DNA of 14,539 nucleotides. Source: CAVEFW01 sp964579575. Lineage in GTDB: Bacteria > Actinomycetota > Coriobacteriia > Coriobacteriales > Eggerthellaceae. Of this stretch, positions 1-7,254 are shown piece after piece (position 1 is the stretch's first letter; each line of letters opens with the position of its first letter). The DNA is taken from the NCBI GenBank assembly GCA_964579575.1, contig CAZOGL010000041.1, forward strand, positions 1-14,539. The letters run 5' to 3'. A program made the position numbers and the translations under genes. The notes under the pieces were generated by a model. That model saw nothing but the letters and a program-made list of their open reading frames with translations. It was not told the origin of the DNA and made no database searches.

Positions 1-22
1 TCAAATCCTACATCCTCCGCCA
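1..22 (+). tRNA. 3' end of a tRNA, probably tRNA-Ser (partial, cut by window start)
   Basis: The first 22 bases fit the 3' end of a tRNA: T-loop remainder TCAAAT at 1-6, 3' T-stem strand CCTAC at 7-11, 3' acceptor strand ATCCTCC at 12-18, discriminator G at 19 and an encoded CCA at 20-22. The matching 5' acceptor strand would be GGAGGAT. That strand together with G73 is typical of tRNA-Ser, but the anticodon lies outside the window, so the identity is inference. A terminator hairpin follows ten bases later, as expected for the end of a tRNA transcript. Confidence 0.82.
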
Positions 23-31
23 GAATACAAC

Positions 32-59
32 AGGGCCCCTGCAAAGGGGCCCTTCTCTT
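32..59 (+). terminator. Rho-independent terminator after the tRNA
   Basis: A 9-bp GC-rich stem pairs 32-40 (AGGGCCCCT) with 45-53 (AGGGGCCCT) around a GCAA tetraloop of the GNRA type, followed by a pyrimidine-rich tail (TCTCTT). It lies directly downstream of the tRNA on the same strand. The tail is short of a full U-run but fits the context. Confidence 0.75.
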
Positions 60-70
60 GAAAAGACAAC

Positions 71-105
71 CTCTCGGGATTTGAACCCAATGTTGGGGAA
101 TCCCG
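71..105 (-). other. tRNA T-arm-like remnant or stem-loop
   Basis: Read on the minus strand, 90-76 contains GGGTTCAAATCCC, a textbook tRNA T-arm (stem, TTCAAAT loop, stem). No 5' acceptor partner (CAACCTC) or other cloverleaf parts occur in the following 90 bases, so it is not a complete tRNA. The same bases can also form an alternative hairpin, CGGGATT 75-81 with AATCCCG 99-105, with CCCA/TGGG pairing inside. It may be a relic of a tRNA end or of an attachment site, or simply a stem-loop after the citrate synthase terminator. Confidence 0.35.
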
Positions 106-110
106 TTAAG

Positions 111-134
111 AAAACGCGCCAGTGACGCGTTTTT
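111..134 (-). terminator. Terminator of the citrate synthase gene
   Basis: An 8-bp stem AAAACGCG 111-118 / CGCGTTTT 126-133 lies 20 bases beyond the citrate synthase stop codon. Read on the minus strand the stem ends in CGCGTTTTCTT, a usable U-rich tail. Because it is A-rich on one side and T-rich on the other, it could also stop + strand read-through from the tRNA side. Confidence 0.7.
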
Positions 135-152
135 AGGGATTCGCCCGACCGA

Positions 153-1511
153 CTACAACTCTTCGCGCTCCTCCATGGGGATGTAGTGGCGCGTGTGGTT
201 GTGGACGTTTTTGTAAGCAGGGCGGATGATGCGCTTGCCGCTCAAGATCTCCTCGAAACGATGAGCCGCCCAACCAGACATCCTCGCACATGCAAACAAA
301 GGCGTGAACAAGTCGGAGGGAATATCCATCATGCGATAGACAAACCCAGAGTACATGTCGACGTTCGCACAGAAATCCTTCTTCGTCCCCTTCTCGGCCA
401 AGATGACACCCGGAGCCAACCGCTCGATGGAGCGCAAGAGGTTGTACTCCTCTTCGAATCTTGTGCCAATCGCGAGGCTGTCAGCGAAACGCTTGAGCAA
501 CACCGCGCGGGGATCGGACTTCGTATAGACCGCATGGCCCATGCCATAGATGAGACCGGTCTTGTCAAATGCTTCCTTGTTGACGATCTTCGCGAGATAT
601 GAGGCAAGCTCGTCCTCGTTGGTCCAATCCTTGACGTGCGCCTTGATATCCTCATGCATGGCGTTGACCTGGGCGTTTGCACCACCATGACGCTTGCCCT
701 TCAAGGAGCCGAGCGCCGCCGCATATACGGAGTAGGGGTCGGTGTCCGCCGAAGACATGACGCGGACGGTAAACGTGGAGTTGTTGCCGCCGCCGTGCTC
801 CGCGTGCAAGCACAGCATGACGTCAAGCATCGCCGCCTCTTCCTTGGTGAAACTACGATCGGGGCGCAGCATCGACAAAATCGTCTCGGCGGTCGACTGA
901 CCGGAAATGTAGGGATGCATGATAAACGAGCCGCCGTGATAGCGGGACAACATCGAGTAGTACGACAAGACCATGATGCGAGGAAGGCGGGAGATGATCG
1001 AGATTGCAGTCATGACCTCGTGTTCGTTGGAGCGATCCTCCGCCTTCTCGTCATAGGAGTAGAGCAAGGCGATAGCGCGCTCAAGGACGTTCATGATATC
1101 GGGCGGCGTGTCGCGCAACGCGATAGATGCGGTAAATCCATCAGGCAGGGAACGTTGGCTCTCCATAACGGCGTTGAACTCGTCGAGCTGTGTTTGCGTC
1201 GGCAACTGGCCCGTCATTAGCAGGTAAGAAATCTCCTCGTAGCGATAACGATGATCGGGAGAGGGGTCTTGCAACAGGTCATACAAATCGTAGCCGCGGT
1301 AACGCAACAAGCCCTCGTCGGGAAACTTGACGCCGTCCGACATGATGTAGCCATGCACGTTGGAGATGTTTGTGATACCCGCGATAACACCGGTGCCGTC
1401 GGCATTACGCAGACCGCGCTTCACGTCGAAACGTTGGTACGTTTCCGGGTCGATGTAGTTCAACTCTTCAAAATGTTGGTAAAGCTTGAGTTTTTCGGCC
1501 TCTTTTGCCAT
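153..1511 (-). CDS. gltA: Citrate synthase (citrate/2-methylcitrate synthase family)
   Basis: This cytosolic enzyme condenses acetyl-CoA with oxaloacetate to give citrate, the entry to the TCA cycle; in an anaerobe it probably feeds 2-oxoglutarate and glutamate synthesis. The 452-residue protein has the family's active-site set: LCLHAEHGGG..NSTFTVR at 233-250, catalytic His275 in KGKRHGGAN, His326 in GMGHAVYTKSDPRA and Asp385 in ANVDMYSG, matching E. coli His264, His305 and Asp362. The ATG start is preceded by a perfect AAGGAGG site. The gene stands alone, divergent from a histidine kinase and closed by its own terminator. At 452 residues it is slightly longer than E. coli GltA (427). The 2-methylcitrate activity found in some relatives cannot be excluded from sequence, but no prp genes are nearby. 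Family assignment is very secure. Confidence 0.95.
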   Translation of the reverse strand: MAKEAEKLKLYQHFEELNYIDPETYQRFDVKRGLRNADGTGVIAGITNISNVHGYIMSDGVKFPDEGLLRYRGYDLYDLLQDPSPDHRYRYEEISYLLMTGQLPTQTQLDEFNAVMESQRSLPDGFTASIALRDTPPDIMNVLERAIALLYSYDEKAEDRSNEHEVMTAISIISRLPRIMVLSYYSMLSRYHGGSFIMHPYISGQSTAETILSMLRPDRSFTKEEAAMLDVMLCLHAEHGGGNNSTFTVRVMSSADTDPYSVYAAALGSLKGKRHGGANAQVNAMHEDIKAHVKDWTNEDELASYLAKIVNKEAFDKTGLIYGMGHAVYTKSDPRAVLLKRFADSLAIGTRFEEEYNLLRSIERLAPGVILAEKGTKKDFCANVDMYSGFVYRMMDIPSDLFTPLFACARMSGWAAHRFEEILSGKRIIRPAYKNVHNHTRHYIPMEEREEL

Positions 1512-1543
1512 AGCGCCTCCTTGGTACGGTCCCTCGACGGTAG

Positions 1544-1571
1544 TCTCTCTTTGGTATCTCTCTTTGTTATA
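1544..1571 (-). promoter_or_regulatory. Possible gltA promoter -10 overlapping a tandem 13-bp repeat
   Basis: On the minus strand TATAAC (1571-1566) is a good -10 match, but I see no -35 at 16 to 18 bp. The same site runs into two head-to-tail 13-mers (plus strand 1544-1556 TCTCTCTTTGGTA and 1557-1569 TCTCTCTTTGTTA, 12 of 13 identical). They would lie at the transcript start, giving two AAAGAGAGA motifs in the leader. A second TATACT hexamer at 1624-1619 is an alternative -10. The repeat may be an operator; its function is not known. Confidence 0.3.
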
Positions 1572-1769
1572 CGAGGAAGTGAATCGCGAGATGGGATGTA
1601 AATCCTTCGTTTGCTAAGAGTATAGTGGCGCCTAATGGCAAATAGGTTTCCAACGCATAAAACCCAAATGTATTCCATGTTGCTGTCACCAATCCCGCTG
1701 TCGGTGAATTAACATATCGGAAAAAACCAGTCACATAATCCGTGTGCAACTCATTTGACAGGAGCCTCC

Positions 1770-3566
1770 ATGCCGATTCCCAAGAACGAGAAGGACGAAT
1801 TTCTCAACAGACCACAAAACTACACCGCGTCTGTCCTCTTTTCCGAGTTCACCGCTTTTTTCTTCGCGGTTCTTTCCGGAACGCTGCTCATCTGGCAGCT
1901 CGCATGCCACGAAGGCTCTAGTTGGACCTTGCTGTTTACCGGTATCGTCTTCACCGTATCCGTTGCCGGAATCCTGTGGATTACGAGCAATCCCGACTCC
2001 GTTCGCGCCCGCCAAACCGAGGAGATGCTCGCCTTGGCACGCCAGATGCTTGACCGTATACAATGCGGCCTCGACAGAGAATCCGCCCAAGAGGTTTGCG
2101 AGATGTTGCTTCCCAAGTCAGCCGCTGTCGCGGTCGCCATCACCAACCGAGAAACCGTTTTGGGCTATGCCGGCTTCTCCGAGGTGGATAACCCCGCAGG
2201 CGGTCCCATCCAAACCCGCGCGACCGAACAAGTCGTCGAGACAGGCGAGCCTGTGACGTTTACCTCCGCTGAGGAGATTGGCTTCCCGTTTGAGTCACGC
2301 GTGATTCGAGCCGCCATCGTTGTTCCCCTAACCCGTGGTCGCTCGGTGTTCGGCACGCTCAAGTTCTACTATCGCCACCCGCGCCAGATCAGCAACACCC
2401 AACGCACCATCGCCTACGGTTTTGGGGATCTTCTCTCGACCCAGCTCTCCGCAGAAGCCCTCGAAGAGCAGACCAAACTCACGACAAGCATGGAGCTCAA
2501 GGCCCTCCAAGCCCAGATCAACCCACATTTTCTGTTCAACACCATCAACACAATCGCCTCGTTTGTGCGCACCGACCCCGAGCGCGCTCGCGTCTTGTTG
2601 CGTGAGTTTGCCACCTTCTATCGCCACACTCTCGAGGATACAGGGGATCTCGTCGCCCTGTCCCGCGAGGTCGAACAGACTATGCGTTACTTCTATTTTG
2701 AGCTCGCGCGCTTCGGCGAAGACCACCTGCGCCTATCCGTCAGCTTCGACGACGATGTCGAAGACATGCTGATTCCTGCGTTTTTGATCCAGCCCCTTGT
2801 TGAGAACGCGGTACGTCACGCTCGACCCACCGACCGCATGCTCACCATCAAGGTTTCCGCGGAGAAACAGGGGAATTTTCTTATCCTCTCCGTTGCCGAT
2901 GACGGTGTAGGCATGGACGAGGCGCACCGTCTCGCTATCCTCCACCCCAGCTCGGAAACAGGCCTTGGTATCGCGGTCAAGAACGTCCACGATCGCGTGG
3001 AGGGCTACTTTGGAGAAGGGTCTCACATGGAGGTCGACAGCGAGCTTGGCCAAGGAACCACCATCAGGCTTGTCATGAACCTCGACTCCGAGAACCTCAA
3101 AAACCTTATGGACACCGGCAACAAACACGAGAATGACACCGTCGTTCACGGACAAAGCGTCGCTGACACCATCGCGAGCTCTGCGGCCCAGATGAGCGGC
3201 ATGGCGCACGCGGACCCGCTCGGTTCCACATCCGCAGGAGAGGTGTTCTCAAGCGCGAGCGAAAGCCTCGTCGCCGCAGCAGCGGCTTCCGCCGAGACTG
3301 TCTCCTCCGCCGAGGTCCGCTCCATGAACAACATTGCCGCACAAAGCGAGACGACCGGCGTTGCCGACAAGTTCCGCGAGGACCTTTCCCATATCGACCT
3401 CCTCAACCAGGACGACGAGACAGGAGAAGACTTCGAGGATGACGATTGGGATTACGAAGAGGAAATGGCCCATGTCAAGGACCTGTCCGACGAGGAGTGG
3501 GAAAAGGCGTTTGCCGGGTTCTCCGAAGAGGCCCTCGACGAAGAGGAGAAGGACGAAAAACCCTAG
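1770..3566 (+). CDS. LytS/YehU-type sensor histidine kinase with GAF-like region and acidic C-terminal tail
   Basis: Membrane sensor kinase of 598 residues. It begins with two hydrophobic spans (about 20-45 and 51-72), then a GAF-like sensor region (about 95-220). Next is the His_kinase (LytS-type) segment with the phospho-acceptor His253 in QINPHFLFNTIN, and a GHKL ATPase with the N box PLVENAVRHA (342-351), DDGVGMD (377-383) and GLGIAVKNV (398-406). The kinase core ends near 438. About 160 further residues form a low-complexity tail: a Ser/Ala-rich stretch (460-530), then a very acidic block (545-598) rich in Asp, Glu and Trp. I chose the ATG at 1770 because AGGAG sits 5 bases upstream; an in-frame TTG at 1755 has no such site. 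Kinases of this family usually sit next to a LytTR response regulator; none is present here, so the partner must be elsewhere. The stop codon lies inside a 41-bp repeat of the neighbouring permease 3' end. Confidence 0.9.
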   Translation: MPIPKNEKDEFLNRPQNYTASVLFSEFTAFFFAVLSGTLLIWQLACHEGSSWTLLFTGIVFTVSVAGILWITSNPDSVRARQTEEMLALARQMLDRIQCGLDRESAQEVCEMLLPKSAAVAVAITNRETVLGYAGFSEVDNPAGGPIQTRATEQVVETGEPVTFTSAEEIGFPFESRVIRAAIVVPLTRGRSVFGTLKFYYRHPRQISNTQRTIAYGFGDLLSTQLSAEALEEQTKLTTSMELKALQAQINPHFLFNTINTIASFVRTDPERARVLLREFATFYRHTLEDTGDLVALSREVEQTMRYFYFELARFGEDHLRLSVSFDDDVEDMLIPAFLIQPLVENAVRHARPTDRMLTIKVSAEKQGNFLILSVADDGVGMDEAHRLAILHPSSETGLGIAVKNVHDRVEGYFGEGSHMEVDSELGQGTTIRLVMNLDSENLKNLMDTGNKHENDTVVHGQSVADTIASSAAQMSGMAHADPLGSTSAGEVFSSASESLVAAAAASAETVSSAEVRSMNNIAAQSETTGVADKFREDLSHIDLLNQDDETGEDFEDDDWDYEEEMAHVKDLSDEEWEKAFAGFSEEALDEEEKDEKP

Positions 3567-3603
3567 AAGGCAAACTCTCTCACAACAAGTAACACGGCAG
3601 CAA
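3563..3603 (-). pseudogene. Relic of the 3' end of a second TauE/SafE permease gene (41-bp repeat copy)
   Basis: These 41 bases match 3634-3674, the 3' end of the intact permease gene, at 36 of 41 positions. Read on the minus strand both copies encode the same last twelve residues, AAVLLVVREFAF, and a TAG stop. All five differences are transitions and all are synonymous (for example TTA/CTG for Leu, CTT/CTC, GTT/GTC, GCC/GCT). Similarity ends abruptly beyond this. The kinase stop codon on the + strand uses the same CTAG. This looks like the leftover tail of a once-duplicated permease gene. Confidence 0.55.
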
Positions 3604-3626
3604 CAAGACGGTGACTGTTGCCGCTG
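3595..3626. terminator. Hairpin between convergent genes, possible terminator
   Basis: CGGCAGCAACA (3595-3605) pairs with TGTTGCCGCTG (3616-3626), giving ten pairs including one G-T, one A-C mismatch and a 10-base loop. It lies between the convergent stop codons of the kinase (+) and the permease (-), where a shared terminator is expected. Neither strand has a clear T-run after it, so its efficiency is uncertain. Confidence 0.35.
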
Positions 3627-3633
3627 AGGTCGC

Positions 3634-4527
3634 CTAGAAAGCAAACTCTCTCACGACGAGCAGCACGGCAGCAATCCCGAGAAAGCTGGCGAAGATAAAG
3701 CGCAGCACACGCTCGTTTACCATCGTGCCCAACTTTGTGCCGAGAACAGCACCAGGAATCGTTCCTATCGTAAGCATGACGCCCGCAAGATAGTCTACGT
3801 GCCCAAGCAGGCAATACTCGATGGCGCTTGGTATCGCCAAGATAATGATGGCGACCAGCGACGTACCCGACGCCTTTCGAATGGGGATGTGGAGCAAACT
3901 CGTCATGAGGGGCACCATGATAAACCCGCCACCGACGCCGACATAACCCGAAGCAAATCCAGCAATAAGGCCAATCCCAACACCTCCAAGAAGAGCCTTC
4001 CCCGAAAGCTTTACTTCGTCGAAATCGGTCGTCACATCAGATGGGGAGGCCGCGTTCGCAGAAACGACCTCTGCCCGGTTCCCTTCTTCGCCTCCAGGGT
4101 GCGTCACAGCAGAGGGGGAGGCCGCGTTCGCTGAAACCTCGCCCTTCTTCGGAAGCTTAATCGCCTTGCGTAACATGGTTACCGCGGAGTAGGCGATGAC
4201 CACAGCGGCGACCAGCATAATCGCCCACGAAGGGGAACGATCGGCCAAAAAGACACCCAGAGATGAACTTATCGCGCCGCCAAGACCGAGAGCGAGACCA
4301 AGTTTGACAAGGCAGGTGCCGCGGCGGAGATGGGACAAGGCTCCCGACACTGACGTCGGGATGATGACAAACAACGAAGTCGCCGTCGCCGAGATCGCTG
4401 GGAAACCGAACGCGATGCGAAGGAGCGGAACCATGACGGTCCCCCCTCCGATTCCAAGCATGCCCGAAAAGATCCCGATGACGACACCGGCAAGCGCGAG
4501 CGCAACACCCACCACAACGGCATCCAT
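3634..4527 (-). CDS. TauE/SafE (TSUP) family membrane permease
   Basis: Polytopic membrane protein of 297 residues, of the family linked to export or uptake of sulfite, sulfoacetate and other organic sulfur or carboxylate anions; the substrate here is unknown. It shows the family's two-fold internal repeat: SGMLGIGGGTVMVPLL at 21-36 and SGYVGVGGGFIMVPLM at 193-208, each starting a half of about four membrane spans. The halves are joined by a long hydrophilic linker (about 122-172), which contains two copies of SANAASPS(A/D)VT 24 residues apart and seems to have grown by tandem duplication. The ATG is 12 bases after the glycosyltransferase stop codon, with GAGG in between, so the two genes are probably co-transcribed and coupled. 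The 3' end is duplicated next to the kinase gene. Confidence 0.9.
   Translation of the reverse strand: MDAVVVGVALALAGVVIGIFSGMLGIGGGTVMVPLLRIAFGFPAISATATSLFVIIPTSVSGALSHLRRGTCLVKLGLALGLGGAISSSLGVFLADRSPSWAIMLVAAVVIAYSAVTMLRKAIKLPKKGEVSANAASPSAVTHPGGEEGNRAEVVSANAASPSDVTTDFDEVKLSGKALLGGVGIGLIAGFASGYVGVGGGFIMVPLMTSLLHIPIRKASGTSLVAIIILAIPSAIEYCLLGHVDYLAGVMLTIGTIPGAVLGTKLGTMVNERVLRFIFASFLGIAAVLLVVREFAF
4031..4137 (-). repeat. 72-bp-spaced direct repeat in the permease linker
   Basis: The 35 bases at 4031-4065 recur at 4103-4137 with three mismatches, an exact 72-base (24-codon) offset. The repeat stays in frame and doubles the Ser/Ala-rich motif of the cytosolic or external loop between the two permease halves. 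This looks like a tandem duplication inside a gene that tolerated it. Confidence 0.8.
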
Positions 4528-4539
4528 CGCTGCGCCTCG

Positions 4540-6081
4540 CTAGTTCGCGTCGTAATAATCAGCGATGTTCAAGCGGATTTCGCATGTCGCGCCAGGGTCG
4601 AACCCGCCATCATAGCCATCTTTCTCAAACGAACGTTGCGCCTGTGCGGCAACTTCCTCGTCTTCCTCTTGCACACCAGAGGCAGCGGCAGCAATAATCG
4701 CTTCTGCTTGGGATGCGGCAGCAAGCGCCGCAGCACGTTCAGCAGCCGCAGCAGCGGACTCTTCCTCGACGCTGCGCATACGGGGACGCTCGTCGCGACG
4801 CGACATGCGCCTTGTCCGTCTCGGCTTTTCTGTGGATGCCTGTTCGTCCTCAACAAGACCGGCCTCTACCGCCTTGGCAGCAACGCTGCGTTGGGACACC
4901 GACTGAACAAGAGCTGCTCTCAAAATGGCATCACCCTTGAGTTGGGACATGGCCTCAGCCCAAACGAACTGCAGTTGGAAATAGCGCCCACACTGGTTTT
5001 GCGCATACACATCCGCCTCGCCGTTCGCAGCATGCAACGCCTCGCGATAGGAGCCCTTGTCGCTTTCAGTAAGCATGCGGGTACGCGCCGTTTTCTTGAG
5101 TCGCTTTATGACGCTTGCTTCAAGGAACGGTCCCGGATAAGGCTCTAATGAGGAAGGTTTGAGTTGCAATAAATCGATTTGGGTACGACTGAACTCCATC
5201 TTGCGGTACTCGTAGGTCCAACGATAGACATCTTGACGAAAACGCAGGCCTCGATTGCCGGTGCGGGGAGGGTTGTGTCGAAGGTACAACTGGTTATCAA
5301 ACCACATGTCCGAACCATACATACGAAGGTTCAACAAGTAGTCGAGATCCTCGCCTCGGGAGATATACGGATCGAAAGCAACGCGCTTGTACGCCTCCTC
5401 GCTCAAGGCGAGACATCCTCCGCAAGTGTGGTTTGACCTGCTGAGGCGCTTACCAGCCATGGCACGCTCTATCCACTCGTTGAACAGCTCGGTTTGCGGC
5501 CAATTGCGATCGGTCCACGAAGTCTTCCTGGAGGACTTGTACGAACCCTGACCATTGAGGTAGTAGCCGGACTTCGCAAGGATGGGCACGCCGTTACGGG
5601 TCATCTTACCCAAGCCGTACACCGCTTTGGCCAAAAAATCGGGGTCGTCGACAATCTCGTCATCGTCAATAAACACGACGGAGTCAAATCCGAGAACATG
5701 CGCCACGACAAGACCAAAGTTCTTGATGGCGCCGTAGCTGCCGAGGCCCACCTCGTCATACATCGTGCCGAGGCCCAGTTGGCTCATGCGTTGTTGGACG
5801 AGCTCGTTCTCCGCGCGACCGAACACGGCTGTATGCAGAGTCGGAAATTGCCGGCAAATAGCATGGACCTGGCTTTCGGCGCGCTCGGCGATATCGTCGA
5901 CGCACGCAACAAGGACGATTATCTGCCCAACACCCTTCACGTTCTGAAGAGACTCGAGGCAACGACCGAGTTCTCCATGAGCGCCAAGAGGAGTCGCATG
6001 ATCATAGGTCTGGAGAACTCCAGCATCAAGACTTGCGGCACGCGCCCTGACATATGTGGGAATAACGATTGCTGGGTTCAT
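4540..6081 (-). CDS. GT-A fold glycosyltransferase (family 2-like) with Ala/Glu-rich C-terminal extension
   Basis: Soluble protein of 513 residues with no membrane span. The N-terminal half is a GT-A nucleotide-sugar transferase: an opening strand AIVIPTY (4-10), SVVFIDDDEIVDD (134-146) with a DxD-type metal/UDP-sugar site at Asp139-Asp141, then NHTCGGCLAL (217-226) and SRGEDLDYLL (241-250), whose Glu-Asp pair resembles the acceptor/catalytic-base motif of GT2 enzymes. From about 415 the sequence turns low in complexity: an Arg-rich block (PRRTRRMSRRDERPRMR, 420-436), an Ala/Glu-rich probable coiled coil (440-485), then an acidic end. Donor and acceptor sugars are unknown. AAGGAG lies 8 bases before the ATG, and a candidate promoter sits in the 132-bp gap upstream. 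It is followed closely by the permease gene; no other sugar or wall genes are near, so its pathway cannot be read from context. Confidence 0.8.
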   Translation of the reverse strand: MNPAIVIPTYVRARAASLDAGVLQTYDHATPLGAHGELGRCLESLQNVKGVGQIIVLVACVDDIAERAESQVHAICRQFPTLHTAVFGRAENELVQQRMSQLGLGTMYDEVGLGSYGAIKNFGLVVAHVLGFDSVVFIDDDEIVDDPDFLAKAVYGLGKMTRNGVPILAKSGYYLNGQGSYKSSRKTSWTDRNWPQTELFNEWIERAMAGKRLSRSNHTCGGCLALSEEAYKRVAFDPYISRGEDLDYLLNLRMYGSDMWFDNQLYLRHNPPRTGNRGLRFRQDVYRWTYEYRKMEFSRTQIDLLQLKPSSLEPYPGPFLEASVIKRLKKTARTRMLTESDKGSYREALHAANGEADVYAQNQCGRYFQLQFVWAEAMSQLKGDAILRAALVQSVSQRSVAAKAVEAGLVEDEQASTEKPRRTRRMSRRDERPRMRSVEEESAAAAAERAAALAAASQAEAIIAAAASGVQEEDEEVAAQAQRSFEKDGYDGGFDPGATCEIRLNIADYYDAN

Positions 6082-6183
6082 GCCTCATGCTCCTTATGCT
6101 GCTACAGGTCGGTCACGCACATAAGGCTATCTAGCCAGCATGCCGAAAGAACGTAAACTCTGATTAATTGTACCGTTGAATGG

Positions 6184-6213
6184 AATATTTCGCACTACCT
6201 ACACAACTGCCAA
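6184..6213 (-). promoter_or_regulatory. Candidate promoter for the glycosyltransferase-permease pair
   Basis: Directly after the rsgA stop codon, on the minus strand, TTGGCA (6213-6208, five of six to the -35 consensus) is followed 18 bases later by AATATT (6189-6184, four of six to TATAAT). This would give a leader of roughly 95 bases. A separate TACAAT lies a little further down as an alternative -10. The match is plausible but weak. Confidence 0.3.
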
Positions 6214-7251
6214 CTATCCGCGAGAAGAGGGGCGTTTTCCCTTTCCGCGTCGCCGACCGTGGGCTTTACCGGCCTTTTCGTCGGACGCCTTCGTCCCAGA
6301 CGCCCTGCGGGCCTGCTCACGGCGGTTGCGCATCTCGTTCACCTCAAAGGTAAGGCCCAGGTAGGAATCGAGACGATCTTGGGACAACGCTCCCGTCTTG
6401 ACCGCCTTGCGAACAGCACATCCCGGCTCGTTTCGGTGGGTGCAATCACGAAAGCGACAGTTTTGCGCAAATTCCTCCACGTCCGAAAACGCCGTCTGGA
6501 TTCCCTCTTCTGCCTCCCAGACGCCAAGACCGCGAACTCCCGGCATATCCACAACAAGACCGCCGTTGGGAAGTTCAACTATTTCGCGACTTACCGTGGT
6601 GTGGCGCCCCTTGCCGTCTCCCTCCCTCACCGAGCTGGTCTTCAGAATACGCTCGCCGACCAAAAGGTTGATGAGACTCGATTTGCCGACACCGCTACGT
6701 CCCATCAGGACCGTCATGGTTCCTTTCGGCATAAGTGCACGCACCGCCTTGACGCTTTCCTCATCCCGCTCCGACACGACGAACACGCCAACGTTTCCCG
6801 CAAGCTCGCGAACGGCGGACACCGCCTCGTCCAAAACAGAGCTCCCCTCTGCCAAGTCGGCCTTTGTCAGCACGATTGACACATCGGCGCCGGTTTGGTG
6901 GGCAAGAACCAGCTCGCGCTCGAGACGCTTCATGTTGACCTCGATAATCGGCTGAGCAATGATGACGCGGTCAAAATTCGCAGCAAGGACCTGGGGCACC
7001 GCTCGCTGCGCGGGGTCTTTGCGCAAGAGCTCGCGGCTGCGTGGCGCTATCGAGACAACGATTCCCATATCGTGCTCTCCAGAACGCGCCACCCACACGT
7101 TATCTCCTATGACGCACCGATTGACGTCGTTTTTCACAAGGTTCGTCGCATGCTCGCAACGCGCCTCGCTCCCGTCGGAGAATTTAACGAGAGGGAAACC
7201 GCGGTCGAGCTTCACGACCTGGCCGAACTCGTATTCCTCTTCCCGTTCCAC
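6214..7251 (-). CDS. rsgA: Ribosome small subunit-dependent GTPase RsgA (YjeQ/YloQ)
   Basis: This cytosolic GTPase acts late in 30S subunit assembly, checking the decoding centre and releasing RbfA. The 345-residue protein has the family's three parts: an N-terminal OB-fold (about 8-70), a circularly permuted GTPase with the G4 motif TKAD (129-132) ahead of the P-loop GRSGVGKSS (184-192), switch GKGRHTT (213-219) and G3 DMPG (235-238), then a zinc knuckle with Cys265, Cys270, His272 and Cys278. It ends in an unusually basic Lys/Arg/Gly tail of about 35 residues, probably an rRNA-binding extension. The start is a GTG three bases after the stop of the upstream gene and lacks a strong ribosome binding site, which suggests translational coupling. 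It is the last gene of the trkH operon. Confidence 0.95.
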   Translation of the reverse strand: MEREEEYEFGQVVKLDRGFPLVKFSDGSEARCEHATNLVKNDVNRCVIGDNVWVARSGEHDMGIVVSIAPRSRELLRKDPAQRAVPQVLAANFDRVIIAQPIIEVNMKRLERELVLAHQTGADVSIVLTKADLAEGSSVLDEAVSAVRELAGNVGVFVVSERDEESVKAVRALMPKGTMTVLMGRSGVGKSSLINLLVGERILKTSSVREGDGKGRHTTVSREIVELPNGGLVVDMPGVRGLGVWEAEEGIQTAFSDVEEFAQNCRFRDCTHRNEPGCAVRKAVKTGALSQDRLDSYLGLTFEVNEMRNRREQARRASGTKASDEKAGKAHGRRRGKGKRPSSRG

Positions 7252-7254
7252 TAT

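Noticed and set aside
66..160. Complete minus-strand tRNA containing the T-arm at 76-90
   Set aside because: No matching 5' acceptor strand, D-arm or anticodon arm can be found in the required distance.
1755..1769. In-frame TTG start for the histidine kinase, five codons upstream
   Set aside because: The AGGAG ribosome binding site lies inside those codons and points to the ATG at 1770.
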